From Methanobacteriota archaeon (GTDB lineage Archaea; Halobacteriota; Methanomicrobia; Methanomicrobiales; Methanospirillaceae): a stretch of DNA of 64,000 bases. This document shows, one piece after another, positions 36,789 to 45,582 of the stretch. The DNA lies in contig JAKPPB010000033.1 of assembly GCA_029547605.1 (NCBI GenBank), positions 1-64,000 of the forward strand, given 5' to 3'. A model generated the notes under the pieces. It saw only the letters and a program-made list of their open reading frames with translations. It made no database searches and was not told the DNA's origin. Made by a program: the position numbers and the translations under genes. The first letter of the stretch is position 1. Each line of letters starts with the position of its first letter.

Positions 36789-37555
36789 GTGCTCGGAACG
36801 ATCAACACTTCCTTGTGGACCGGCATGCGGTCGGGCGCATCGCAGGCGCAATCGAAGTTGCGGGGCGGCTAGTGCTTGAGATCGGACCGGGAAGGGGCAT
36901 TCTGACACGTGCACTTCTAGACCGCGGCGCCAAGGTCAACGCGGTGGAGATCGATCCTTTTCTTGCGGAATGCCTGGCCCTCGACTTCGACGATGAGATC
37001 CGTGCCGGACAGCTGACCATCACAAGGGGGGATGCAATCCGCTGCCCGTTGCCGCCGTTTGAGGTCGTGGTCTCGAACCTCCCCTATTCGGCATCTTCGA
37101 AGATCACCTTCCGCCTCCTTGATGCAGGATTTTCCGAGGCCGTGCTCATGTACCAGAGCGAGTTTGCGGACAGGATGCTTGCGTTCCCGGGAACCCCGGG
37201 TTGCGGGCGGCTTTCGATCATGGTCCAGACATACTGTGCAGCCGGGAGGCTCTTTGACCTCCCGCCCCAGGCATTCTCCCCCCAGCCCCGCGTAAGGTCG
37301 ACAGTAGTCCACCTTATCCCCCGTGACCCCCTCTTTCCCATTCATGACCGACGCCTCTATGCAGACGTCGTGAGAGCGCTCTTCTCCCACCGCCGGAAGA
37401 CGGTGCGGAACTGCCTGAAGAGTGCCGGCGGGATGCTCTCTCCGACGCATGTGGAACGGATGCTCTCCGGCCTTCCCGAAGAGATCCTTGCATCCCGCCC
37501 GGAAGCTCTCTTTCTTGAGGACTTTGCCACCATCGCGAACATGGGAACCGCATGA
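36785..37555 (+). CDS. rsmA: 16S rRNA dimethyladenosine transferase
   Basis: 256 residues. SAM-binding motif [26 protein letters not shown] and the catalytic NLPYSASSKITF (motif IV) are clear, and the C-terminal helical domain has FSHRRKTVRNCL. It dimethylates two adjacent adenines near the 16S 3' end. The ATG at 36785 overlaps the DUF655 stop. Confidence 0.95.
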   Translation: MSARNDQHFLVDRHAVGRIAGAIEVAGRLVLEIGPGRGILTRALLDRGAKVNAVEIDPFLAECLALDFDDEIRAGQLTITRGDAIRCPLPPFEVVVSNLPYSASSKITFRLLDAGFSEAVLMYQSEFADRMLAFPGTPGCGRLSIMVQTYCAAGRLFDLPPQAFSPQPRVRSTVVHLIPRDPLFPIHDRRLYADVVRALFSHRRKTVRNCLKSAGGMLSPTHVERMLSGLPEEILASRPEALFLEDFATIANMGTA

Positions 37556-38124
37556 CGCACCCCCAGGTCTACCCGCCCCGCGAGGACACGTATGCCCTCC
37601 TCCACGCTGCACGAAAGGGAGTAAGGGCAGGGGACCGGGTGCTCGAAGTGGGGTGCGGGAGCGGCTACATCGCCAGCGCACTCGCCGCAAAAGGACCGGT
37701 AATTGCGACCGACATTAACCCATACGCCGTCCGCGAGGCCCGGCTGCATGGCCTTGATGTGATACGTGCTGACCTCCTGGGGGGCATACGCGGACCCTTT
37801 GACCTGGTCATCTTCAACCCGCCGTACCTTCCCACGCAACCTGGAGAGCGGATCGATGACTGGCTTGAACTCGCCCTTGACGGAGGGCGGGACGGAACGG
37901 ACGTGATCGACCGATTCGCCGGCCAGGTGGGAAGGGTTCTTGCACCAGGGGGACGTGTCCTCCTCCTGGTGTCTTCACTCACCGGCCCTGACAGGGTGAG
38001 AGGTATTTTTTCCGCATTCGGATTCGACTCTGAGATTCTGGAATGTGAAGAAGTCGAGGGGGAAACCCTCTATATAATCCAGTGCACTCCCGCAAGGAAT
38101 GGGAATCGGGAGAACACGAACTAG
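37552..38124 (+). CDS. HemK2/Mtq2-like protein methyltransferase
   Basis: 190 residues. SAM motif VLEVGCGSGYIASALA, then DINPYAV and the N6/glutamine-type catalytic VIFNPPYLP. It is short, lacking the N-terminal helical domain of bacterial PrmC, and matches the eukaryotic/archaeal HEMK2 type that methylates the glutamine of release factor aRF1. A Trm112-like partner is expected elsewhere. Overlaps rsmA by 4 nt and ends the cluster. Confidence 0.88.
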   Translation: MTHPQVYPPREDTYALLHAARKGVRAGDRVLEVGCGSGYIASALAAKGPVIATDINPYAVREARLHGLDVIRADLLGGIRGPFDLVIFNPPYLPTQPGERIDDWLELALDGGRDGTDVIDRFAGQVGRVLAPGGRVLLLVSSLTGPDRVRGIFSAFGFDSEILECEEVEGETLYIIQCTPARNGNRENTN

Positions 38125-38162
38125 GATCAGGCAGGTGTTGCAGCACCAGTGAAAAAAAATAA

Positions 38163-38513
38163 TCAGGTGAATGGATTGCAGGGAGAATACCCGCCGTACG
38201 GGAAGTCACCAAATGGGTTGGAAGGACTGTACCCGCCGAATGGGAGGTCTCCGAAGGGATTAAAAGGCGAATATCCTCCATAAGAGAAACCCTCAAATGG
38301 GTTGGAAGGACTATACCCGCCGTATGGGAAGTCACCAAAGGGATTAACCGGTGGATTTCCCCCATATGAAACACTGCCAAAAGGACTGGGAGGCGCATAT
38401 ATCCCGATAGTCACTTCCCCAAAGGGACTTACCGTGGGATATGCCATACAGGGCAATGTAAAAAGTGCAAAAACGAGCGTGATAATGGCGATCAAGAGGA
38501 ATATCTTTCTCAT
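38163..38513 (-). CDS. Secreted protein with 14-residue Pro/Gly/Phe/Tyr repeats
   Basis: 116 residues. A signal peptide (MRKIFLLIAIITLVFALFT through PCMA) precedes repeats of the form N-P-F-G-D-F-P-Y-G-G-Y-S-P with 14-residue period, about six copies between residues 27 and 116. I know no family with this repeat. Aromatic and glycine-rich repeats suggest an adhesive or fibrous surface role. AAGGAG precedes the ATG at 38513, and a TATATAAAG box lies about 24 nt upstream. The protein ends in a partial repeat. Confidence 0.7.
   Translation of the reverse strand: MRKIFLLIAIITLVFALFTLPCMAYPTVSPFGEVTIGIYAPPSPFGSVSYGGNPPVNPFGDFPYGGYSPSNPFEGFSYGGYSPFNPFGDLPFGGYSPSNPFGDFPYGGYSPCNPFT
38166..38435 (-). 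repeat. 42-bp tandem coding repeats (about six, degenerate)
   Basis: The repeated protein units correspond to 42-bp DNA repeats. Copies around 38200-38240 and 38290-38340 share the near-identical phrase GGGTTGGAAGGACT then TACCCGCCG on the plus strand; others are more diverged. Confidence 0.7.
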
Positions 38514-39177
38514 ATTATGTTGATCTCCTTGTGATCCTATATAAAGATGCAAGAGGATCTTCCAGACGCACTCTCCTGGGGGAGGCGATGCGAATTGGGG
38601 ACTACTGACATTGATAGTGATAAGGGCGGTCCTCGCTTCACGTTTCATTCGATAAACTTGAAGGGTTTTGATGCGAGTGGGAAAAATTCCTGCCCGCTCT
38701 TTTCTGTGGGTGGGCTGGAATTGACGTTGATATCTGCATACCTCTTCACTCATCGAACTACTGTCGGAACACCACATCGGGAGTGGCGGTAACGTATTGC
38801 ATAGAGTAGGGTGAAAAGGTAAAAAGCCCTCGCTAAATCCAGGCAGTCATTCAATCCTCTTTGAGCCATAGAGAAAAAAGCCAAAAAACAAGGAATCCGA
38901 GGATTTTTCACATGGTGATATGAGCCTCGGAAAAAAGCCTCCTCGCTGTTTTGTCTGGGGAGACTGAATCTAGGTTTTTATCTGCATATTAATTCAGTCA
39001 CTGAACCGCCGCCGGGGCGTCTTTCGGGGGTGGAGGCGTGCATCGCAAGTGGGGGTGTGGGGGCTGGTAGCCCCCACAATATGTGTCCGGTTCACCAATC
39101 CTCCCCACACCAGATAGCGAAGAGTCAAAAAAATTCATCTTTCCTGATCTCTCACTGTTCAGGAATCCTTCAGGTCG
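38514..39177. other. Long AT-richer spacer with a degenerate duplication; no gene seen
   Basis: About 660 nt between two exported-protein genes. Apart from the promoter of the repeat gene (near 38540) I see no convincing frame. Two segments near 38705-38765 and 38950-39010 look related (GGAATTGACGTTGATATCTG against GAATCTAGGTTTTTATCTG, followed by a similar TCATCGAAC/TCACTGAAC end), suggesting decayed duplication. Confidence 0.45.
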
Positions 39178-40158
39178 TCACCCAGTCCCGGACAGGAAAT
39201 GCATTTCCTTTGCAAACAGCGCAATTGACCCCCTTGCAGTTGTAGATTCGGAGTAGGTGTCGTCTGCAGATTGGACCGGGACAAACCCTCTCGGGGTATC
39301 CGGCAGTGCATCCGGGTTAAACGGGGTGATTTCCGCCATCCGGCCTTCCTGGAGATGCGCACGTATATACGAACTCATCGAGCCGGTCATGGAATTGCCC
39401 CTCTCGGATGAAAAAATTCCTCCTCCCGCAATTGAATAATCCATCGTCACTGGGGACGCACTCGATTCTGAGACGAATCGTGCACCTGCAGATGTTGTGA
39501 CATATCCCTGCGAAAGATCGATGCTGCTGCCCATCTGAACCACGTTGCAGAACGGGGGGATGAAGAGGCCCTCAACAATCGTGAACGGGCAGAGCGCAGA
39601 ACTCTCTGCTGTTGTATGTGTCCCAGCGGCGTCGATAAGGAGATCTTCATCTGATATCACTTGTCCGAACGGATTTTCTGCAACGAATGCAAGGTGGGTG
39701 TTGATATCGATATTGTCATCATTTCCAGCCTTATTTGCCATATCAACATCAACCATCCTTGTAAGATGGGTGCTTCCCTGTGCTGAAAGTGTAATCGCTG
39801 AGTACCCCGCGGTATACCTGACCTCTCCCGTAGGTATCGTCTCCTCCAGCAACTCTGCGAGCATCGGATCGGCAGTCCAGCCATACACCGGGTTACCGAA
39901 CTGGTCAAACCAGACTGTAAAGAAACCACCTGGGATGAGTGGCGGTTCATGGAGAGATGTGCCCGACTGCTGCCAGGCAATGGTGTTTGATTGTGTAATT
40001 GTTCCCTCGCAATCGAAACTGGTCATGCTGGAAATACTCATTGTTTCCAGCGATGCGTTGACCGGGACATCCGCATCCGCCATACTGATGAGCAGTACAC
40101 ATACCATCAGTCCTGTCAGCCATGAAACACCCCCCTCGAATCTCATTCTCCACCACAT
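39178..40158 (-). CDS. Secreted hypothetical protein
   Basis: 326 residues with a signal peptide (hydrophobic VSWLTGLMVCVLLISMADA) and a beta-rich mature part containing many Ser, Thr and Ala residues. I do not recognise a family. Segments such as VEGLFIPPFCNVVQMGSSID and TTSAGARFVSESSASPVTMDYS suggest a solenoid or sheet-rich extracellular fold. ATGs at 40158 and 40146 are possible starts. It follows the PKD/propeller gene after 42 nt on the same strand and may be coexported. Confidence 0.6.
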   Translation of the reverse strand: MWWRMRFEGGVSWLTGLMVCVLLISMADADVPVNASLETMSISSMTSFDCEGTITQSNTIAWQQSGTSLHEPPLIPGGFFTVWFDQFGNPVYGWTADPMLAELLEETIPTGEVRYTAGYSAITLSAQGSTHLTRMVDVDMANKAGNDDNIDINTHLAFVAENPFGQVISDEDLLIDAAGTHTTAESSALCPFTIVEGLFIPPFCNVVQMGSSIDLSQGYVTTSAGARFVSESSASPVTMDYSIAGGGIFSSERGNSMTGSMSSYIRAHLQEGRMAEITPFNPDALPDTPRGFVPVQSADDTYSESTTARGSIALFAKEMHFLSGTG

Positions 40159-40200
40159 CCCGCAGGGTATGCTGTTGCTTCTTTCATCGGATGACTCCTT

Positions 40201-42243
40201 TCAGGAAATCGTAATCGCATTTGCGCGTGTGCATGTTCCGCCATCGGGATTATTTATCACTATACTCCACTTGCCCCTTGCCGATGCCGGGATTGCGGCC
40301 GAGCCTGCGATCTTCGATGGTGGTATCAGCGATTTTATCTTCACAGGGATGGTCACAGCCCCCTGGACCAGTGCTGCGGTCGCACCTTTCTGGAAATAGT
40401 TGCCGATTATTGCCACGTTCACGGTCTTCCCGTGGACCATTCTCGCAGGGGAGAATGAGGTGATTGCGGGGGGACGGGCCGCAATGACCGTGATATACCC
40501 TGTTCTTGTAAGCGAATCGGTCCCACCCTCATTCTGGACAGTCAGTGCCACGGTGTAGGTTCCCGCCGTGGAATACGTATGGGTCGGGTCTCTCGTGTCG
40601 CTGGTTCCCCCGTCCCCGAATGTCCATCGCCAGCTGGTGGGAAAACCAGTCGAGGTGTCAGTGAAGGAGACCTTATGGGGTGTCTTCCCGGACACAGGTG
40701 AACCGACAAACGAGGCAGTAGGGGGTCCCTCTGTGATGCGGAACCCCTTCTCAAGAACTCCTGTTTTTTGATCGGGATTTTCAACCACCACGTCACAGGT
40801 GCCGGCGGGCTGTCCCGCCAGGTCAAACGTGCAGGTGATCTGTGAGGACGAATGAGCAGTGATGTCATCATCTGGAATATCTGGATGACCTGTCCGGTTC
40901 AGCCTTATCGAAGGGGGATTAAGGGTATCGAAATTCGCCCCGGAGAGGTTCGTGATGGTGACTTTCCCGGTATTCTGACCTTCTCCCGGCATGATTCCTA
41001 CCAATTCCGGTGCGGGGAGTTCAGGGCTTACTATGATACATGATTCCCATTTTGTGGAGTCGGAGCCCGCATCATTGTATACCTGGAGCGTCACGTTATA
41101 GGTGCCTGCTGTCTCGTAGACATGTTGGGGATTCTTCTCTCCATTCGCAGTCGGAAACCGCCATACGTCGTTCCTGATGCCACCTGGAGTCTGACCGCCC
41201 ATCAACACAATGCTGCCGTCAGGGAGTAAAACAGTGCGGTGATGATACCTGCCCTCTTCTCCGGGCAGGCGATAGTTCCGGGCAGACCAGGAAAATCCCT
41301 GCTCCCGGAAATGCAGAAATTCATTCAAATACCCCGAACACTCGCCACCGATGATCAGAAAACTTCCATCCGGAAGCGCAATACCACTGTGATAGCGCCG
41401 TGTCGTTGGCACACTTCCGAATGTATAGTTCTGCATTTTCCATGTCAATCCCGTGTCAGAAGATATCCAGAGGTCTCTTGAATACTTCTCGCCATTATTG
41501 TAATACATCCCTCCCATGAGGGCAATCCGGTTGCCTGGCAACACGAAACTGGCCATTCCGTAACGGCCGGACCAGTTCGCAGAAGCAGTGATGCAGGTCC
41601 AGGTCACGCCCTGGTCATCGGACCGCCAGACATCGTTCAGGTATGCACCGTTGAACCCACCCATGAGGAGTATGCTCCCGTCAGCGAGTCCGACACTTGC
41701 ATGCTTCGCGCGTGCAGGCCAGGGAGCTGCAGCAGTCTGCCTCGTCCATGTGATCCCCTGATCAGCAGATCTCCAGACATCTCTCAAATAGGCGCTATTA
41801 TAGCCGCCCATCAGCACGATGCTCTTATCCGGAAGCACGACACAGGTGTGGAATTCGCGCCCAGGCCATCCTGCAGAGGTGTTCTGTGCGGTCCAGGTGA
41901 CCCCCTGGTCCACGGAACGCCACACGTCGTTTCTGTATCCTCCCCCTCCGCCCATGAGAACGATACTCCCGTCCGGCAGAGCAGCTGTTGCGTGGCCGAA
42001 CCTGCCATACCAGGCAGATCCGTTCTGCTCAACCCATTCAGTGTGGCGGTATTCCTCGTCACCGAAATACCATGCCCACCCGGAAGGGTCACCCGTTGAA
42101 GTGTCGGCAAAAGAGACTGCAAGGGGTGCGTGGCCGCACACAGGACTGCCTGAGAACGATGCAACGAGTTCGCCTGCGACAGGAGTGGAAGAGAACACGC
42201 CGCAGCAGATCAGGGCAATGAGCAGGGGATTGAATAATGACAT
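40201..42243 (-). CDS. Secreted PKD protein with an Asp-box/Kelch-like propeller inserted in the first PKD domain
   Basis: 680 residues. After a signal peptide (1-23) a PKD domain begins (ASFSGSPVCGHAPLAVSF, WAWYFGDE at 57-63). It is interrupted by a six-unit propeller (about 70-363), each unit having LPDGSIVLMGG, a D-V-W-R-S and an S-x-D-x-G-x-T-W Asp box. PKD then resumes (NPQHVYETAGTYNVTL, 371-406). Two IPT-like beta domains flank a second complete PKD (FGDGGTSDTRDPTHTYSTAG). It has no membrane anchor, so it is secreted or bound noncovalently. AAGGTGA precedes the ATG at 42243. Confidence 0.8.
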   Translation of the reverse strand: MSLFNPLLIALICCGVFSSTPVAGELVASFSGSPVCGHAPLAVSFADTSTGDPSGWAWYFGDEEYRHTEWVEQNGSAWYGRFGHATAALPDGSIVLMGGGGGYRNDVWRSVDQGVTWTAQNTSAGWPGREFHTCVVLPDKSIVLMGGYNSAYLRDVWRSADQGITWTRQTAAAPWPARAKHASVGLADGSILLMGGFNGAYLNDVWRSDDQGVTWTCITASANWSGRYGMASFVLPGNRIALMGGMYYNNGEKYSRDLWISSDTGLTWKMQNYTFGSVPTTRRYHSGIALPDGSFLIIGGECSGYLNEFLHFREQGFSWSARNYRLPGEEGRYHHRTVLLPDGSIVLMGGQTPGGIRNDVWRFPTANGEKNPQHVYETAGTYNVTLQVYNDAGSDSTKWESCIIVSPELPAPELVGIMPGEGQNTGKVTITNLSGANFDTLNPPSIRLNRTGHPDIPDDDITAHSSSQITCTFDLAGQPAGTCDVVVENPDQKTGVLEKGFRITEGPPTASFVGSPVSGKTPHKVSFTDTSTGFPTSWRWTFGDGGTSDTRDPTHTYSTAGTYTVALTVQNEGGTDSLTRTGYITVIAARPPAITSFSPARMVHGKTVNVAIIGNYFQKGATAALVQGAVTIPVKIKSLIPPSKIAGSAAIPASARGKWSIVINNPDGGTCTRANAITIS

Positions 42244-42786
42244 CCATTCACCTTCAAAGGTCAATCGGCATGAGTATGGGGAGCATTTCAGACCCGGTAT
42301 TCGTTGTGGGATATCCAGGCGAACCACTGTCCAGGCCGACTTATCCTCTTCCCATCCATATGACTGCAGGGGAGAGCCTGCAGACGGAAAGGCACGACAA
42401 CGACAGGAAACCTGTGGGAGTTTTCACGTTGTGAGAGTCCCACAGGACTGGCCTTCCGTGGAGAGGTGCTGAAATTAACGCCATCCTGGCTTGAATATAC
42501 CCATATTGTGCCATCTGGCTGTTTCTTTGCGATTTCAGAAGAAGATTTCGATCTGATCCGAACGGGTGGAGGAACGAGTGCACACTGTTGCGTTGAGGGG
42601 ATAGTCATCCAGAGGGTTTGTGGCAATGTCTCACACCTGGCAGATCGAAGAATGAGTCGCCGCACGCACTCCCTTGGGCTGAAATATCCGGGGAGAGTGA
42701 AAATGTATTTTCCTTAAGTGACAGGCAAACCCCTTTTTATTCAAAGAAACGAGAGAGAAAGAGAAAGAAAGGGGAGATCCCGGTTG
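42244..42786. other. Spacer without a recognised gene
   Basis: About 540 nt between two exported-protein genes. Short frames exist on both strands but have no homology I can see and no good start signals. A repeated AG-rich stretch (AGAGAGAAAGAGAAAGAAAGG, near 42748) lies beside the small secreted gene. Confidence 0.4.
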
Positions 42787-43119
42787 TTACCATAACCAGC
42801 CGCCGGACCTCCATTCCGAGATCCATGTGCCGCCGGGCTTGAACCTGTCTTCACCCCAGTTGTATGAATATTTTCCGTCGTATGAATCCATGGACATCCT
42901 GGGTTCAGGCGGGGGCGTCAGGTTCAATCCCTGCACTTTCGTGATAAAGGGTTGCATCGTGGCGGGGTCCCTGGGATTGAACCCGGACAGGAGAGAATTC
43001 GGTGATGAGATCTGTGGGAAACCAGAATACGCGGAAGTTAACGCGGCAGCTGCAGACGTCCCGGCAAGAAGAACCACACATACCAAAATGGTAACGAGAA
43101 AGTGGGCGACGCGTTTCAT
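42787..43119 (-). CDS. Small secreted hypothetical protein
   Basis: 110 residues. A signal peptide (MKRVAHFLVTILVCVVLLAG through SAAAA) is followed by about 80 residues rich in Pro, Ser, Trp and Tyr (DSYDGKYSYNWGEDRFKPGG, WISEWRSGGWLW). Unknown family. An AT box TTTATGC about 25-30 nt before the ATG suggests a leaderless transcript. Its aromatic C-terminus resembles the tail of other small surface proteins in this island only loosely. Confidence 0.55.
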   Translation of the reverse strand: MKRVAHFLVTILVCVVLLAGTSAAAALTSAYSGFPQISSPNSLLSGFNPRDPATMQPFITKVQGLNLTPPPEPRMSMDSYDGKYSYNWGEDRFKPGGTWISEWRSGGWLW

Positions 43120-43343
43120 TAATACACAATTACAATATTTCTGCATAAATAGTTGGTGGAACCTCTCTGGCCGACGTCATTTTGGCCGGAAGGTCCTCGA
43201 GGGGCACCGATCCGCGTCACGGTCAGGTGGAGCCGGTCCGTTGATCCTGCACTCCCCTTCTTTTCCACCCTTCCCAGGAGTATAGAGGAAGCAGTCGTTG
43301 CAGGTTGGCATGTGAGAGAGATCCCGCCATCACGATAAAAATC

Positions 43344-44141
43344 TTATGCCTGTACCAGGGAATACCCAAAGAACGGGAGGATAGTGCCGGCAAGGAATGC
43401 AACGAGGATGACCGCAAGGATGACGATGACAGCACGGTCCAGGAGATTCATCCGCTCCTCCCGCAAGGGCGTCCGGGCCCTGGTCCGGTAGCCCCTCATG
43501 TCGATAGTGAGGCCGAGGACTGTCGCCCTCGAGAGAGCGTTTGAGACCAGCGGGACCATGACGGGAGCGACACTCCTGATCCTGCCGATAAAGCCGGTTC
43601 CTGGAGCATAGCCCCGTGCAAGCTGGGCTTCATGGATCCTTCTCGCCTCGATCTGGAGCGTCGGGATGAACCGAAGGGCGATCAGGAACATCAGGTTGTA
43701 GTCGATGGGAACCCCTGCCTTCTCGAGCGTATTTACAAGGTCACGGGGCTGGGTCGTGATCACGAAGACCTGGAAGGAGATGATCAGGATCGCAAACCGG
43801 AGTGTGAGGAGAATGCCCGCATACAATGCCCCTGTCGTAACCGGGAGGAAACCCCCGGGGATGAGATACCCGAGAACCTCGCCTTCGGGCATGGTGATCA
43901 GTGTGATAAGGATGAATATCACGCTCATCGCCAGGATAAGTGCCATCTGCTGGAGCACCTCGCGCAGCACTTTTCCTGCCAGTGCAAGGAGGAGGACTGC
44001 AAGGAGAATCAGGCAGAGCAGGAGAATGTCAAGGGTAAGGATGGTCACAATGCCGATGACCAGGATCAGGAATATCTTGGTGCCGGGGTGCATCCGGTGG
44101 AAGAGCCCGTCCTTGTGGATGTACTGGAGGATCTCGGACAC
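43344..44141 (-). CDS. ecfT: ECF transporter transmembrane subunit EcfT
   Basis: 265 residues, five or six transmembrane helices (ILVIGIVTILTLDILLLCLIL, FAILIISFQVFVITTQPRDL). The two coupling motifs expected for EcfT appear as HEAQLARGYAPG and TIDMRGYRTRARTP. It couples ATP hydrolysis to the S-component. It begins 4 nt after the ATPase gene. Confidence 0.9.
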   Translation of the reverse strand: MSEILQYIHKDGLFHRMHPGTKIFLILVIGIVTILTLDILLLCLILLAVLLLALAGKVLREVLQQMALILAMSVIFILITLITMPEGEVLGYLIPGGFLPVTTGALYAGILLTLRFAILIISFQVFVITTQPRDLVNTLEKAGVPIDYNLMFLIALRFIPTLQIEARRIHEAQLARGYAPGTGFIGRIRSVAPVMVPLVSNALSRATVLGLTIDMRGYRTRARTPLREERMNLLDRAVIVILAVILVAFLAGTILPFFGYSLVQA

Positions 44142-44145
44142 CTGC

Positions 44146-45582
44146 TCACTCCCTCCTTGAAATATCAGACACGATCTTCCCGCCTTCCATCGTGATGATC
44201 CGATCGGTGCATTCCTCGGCTATCTGGCGGCTGTGGGTGACCATTATGATCGCCCTGCCGTCCCGCTGGAGCTGCTTGAGGATCTCCATGATCTCGCGGG
44301 ACTCGCGGCCGTCGAGCCCGGTCGTAGGCTCATCGAGAACGATCACCTTCGGCTGCATTGCGAGCACGCAGGCAATGGCAAGCCGCTGACGCTCCCCCCG
44401 GGAGAGCCAGCGGGGATAGAGATCCCGCGCGTGGGAGAGGCCGGTCTTTTCCATCACACCCTCAAGCACATTCTCCGGCTCAAGGATCCCGAGGTTTGCA
44501 ATGCCGAACCCAATCTCCTCGGCAACAGTGTTGGCAAAGAACATGTGGTCAGGGTTCTGGAAGACGAGGCCGACAGTGTGGGCAAGTTCCGAGACCTGTG
44601 CGGTTGCGGCATTCTTACCGTCAACAGTCACGGTCCCCCGTGTGGGTCGGAGCAGGCCGATAAAGTGCTTGATCAGCGTGGTCTTCCCCGAACCGTTCTC
44701 TCCGACAATGGCGATGAACTCGCCGGGCGAGATCTCGAGGTCTACGCCCCGAAGGGCCGGAACCTCACCATAGTAGTGCTCGAGCCCCTTCACCGATATC
44801 ACCGGAGTGCTGCCCTTCTGCGGTGGCGGGACAGAAAAGTCCCTGATTCCAGAAAAATCGGGAACGATGATCCTTCTCACGGACTCTTCCCCTGCGATCT
44901 GATCAGGGGGACCAGATGCCCGTATCCTCCCTCCTTCCATCACTACGAGGCGGTCGGCGAGGTCCCTGAAGCGGGAGAACTTGTGCTCGGTGAGGATGAT
45001 GGTCTTTCCCTGTGCTTTCAAGTCTTTTAAAACCAAGACGATGCTCTCTGTTCCGTGCTCATCGAGCTCGGCGGTTGGCTCGTCGAGGATGAGGATGTCG
45101 GTCCCGAGTGCAAGGGTGGTGGCAAGCACCACCCTTTGCTTCTGGCCGCCCGAGAGCGCGTGGGGAGCTCGGTCTTTCAGTGCCGAAAGGTTGGTGATCT
45201 CCATGATGGAGGCAAGCCTCTCTTCGATATCGGCTGGCGAGAGCCCCCTCCGTTCGAGCGCGGAGAGGATCTCCTCTTCGACAGTAGTGAAGATCAGCTG
45301 GGCCTCGGGGTCGTCAAAGACCATGCCCACCAGGCCGGAGATGTCAGAAAGGCTGGGGTACTCCTTTGCATCCTTCCCATTGATGGTGACCCGCCCCCCC
45401 TTCTTTCCGCCATATTCATGCGCGAGGATGCCAGCTGCCGCCATGCAGAGGGTTGTCTTTCCCGCACCGGATGGACCGGTGATGAAAATACACTCCCCCG
45501 GCCCGACCGAGAGTGAGACGCCCGAGAGCGCCTCCTTTCCCCCCTGCGGGTAGCAGTAGCTGACCTCCTCGAGCCCGATCAT
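44146..45582 (-). CDS. ecfA: ECF transporter ATPase, two ABC domains fused (EcfA1-EcfA2 type)
   Basis: 478 residues with two complete nucleotide-binding domains. Domain 1: GPSGAGKTTLC, LSGGQKQRVVLA and ILILDEPTAELD. Domain 2: VGENGSGKTTLIKHF, LSRGERQRLAIA and VIVLDEPTTGLD. Bacterial systems often have two separate subunits; here they are one chain. It lies between the S-component (1 nt away) and EcfT (4 nt away), forming a complete dedicated ECF operon. Confidence 0.93.
   Translation of the reverse strand: MIGLEEVSYCYPQGGKEALSGVSLSVGPGECIFITGPSGAGKTTLCMAAAGILAHEYGGKKGGRVTINGKDAKEYPSLSDISGLVGMVFDDPEAQLIFTTVEEEILSALERRGLSPADIEERLASIMEITNLSALKDRAPHALSGGQKQRVVLATTLALGTDILILDEPTAELDEHGTESIVLVLKDLKAQGKTIILTEHKFSRFRDLADRLVVMEGGRIRASGPPDQIAGEESVRRIIVPDFSGIRDFSVPPPQKGSTPVISVKGLEHYYGEVPALRGVDLEISPGEFIAIVGENGSGKTTLIKHFIGLLRPTRGTVTVDGKNAATAQVSELAHTVGLVFQNPDHMFFANTVAEEIGFGIANLGILEPENVLEGVMEKTGLSHARDLYPRWLSRGERQRLAIACVLAMQPKVIVLDEPTTGLDGRESREIMEILKQLQRDGRAIIMVTHSRQIAEECTDRIITMEGGKIVSDISRRE

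Noticed and set aside
38547-38792. Frame in the spacer before the secreted-protein genes
   Set aside because: No homology, no start signal and unusual composition; more likely random opening in AT-richer DNA.
42288-42665. 125-codon minus-strand frame in the 42.2-42.8 kb spacer
   Set aside because: Lacks a signal peptide or protein-like pattern, and the opposite strand gives an equally poor frame.
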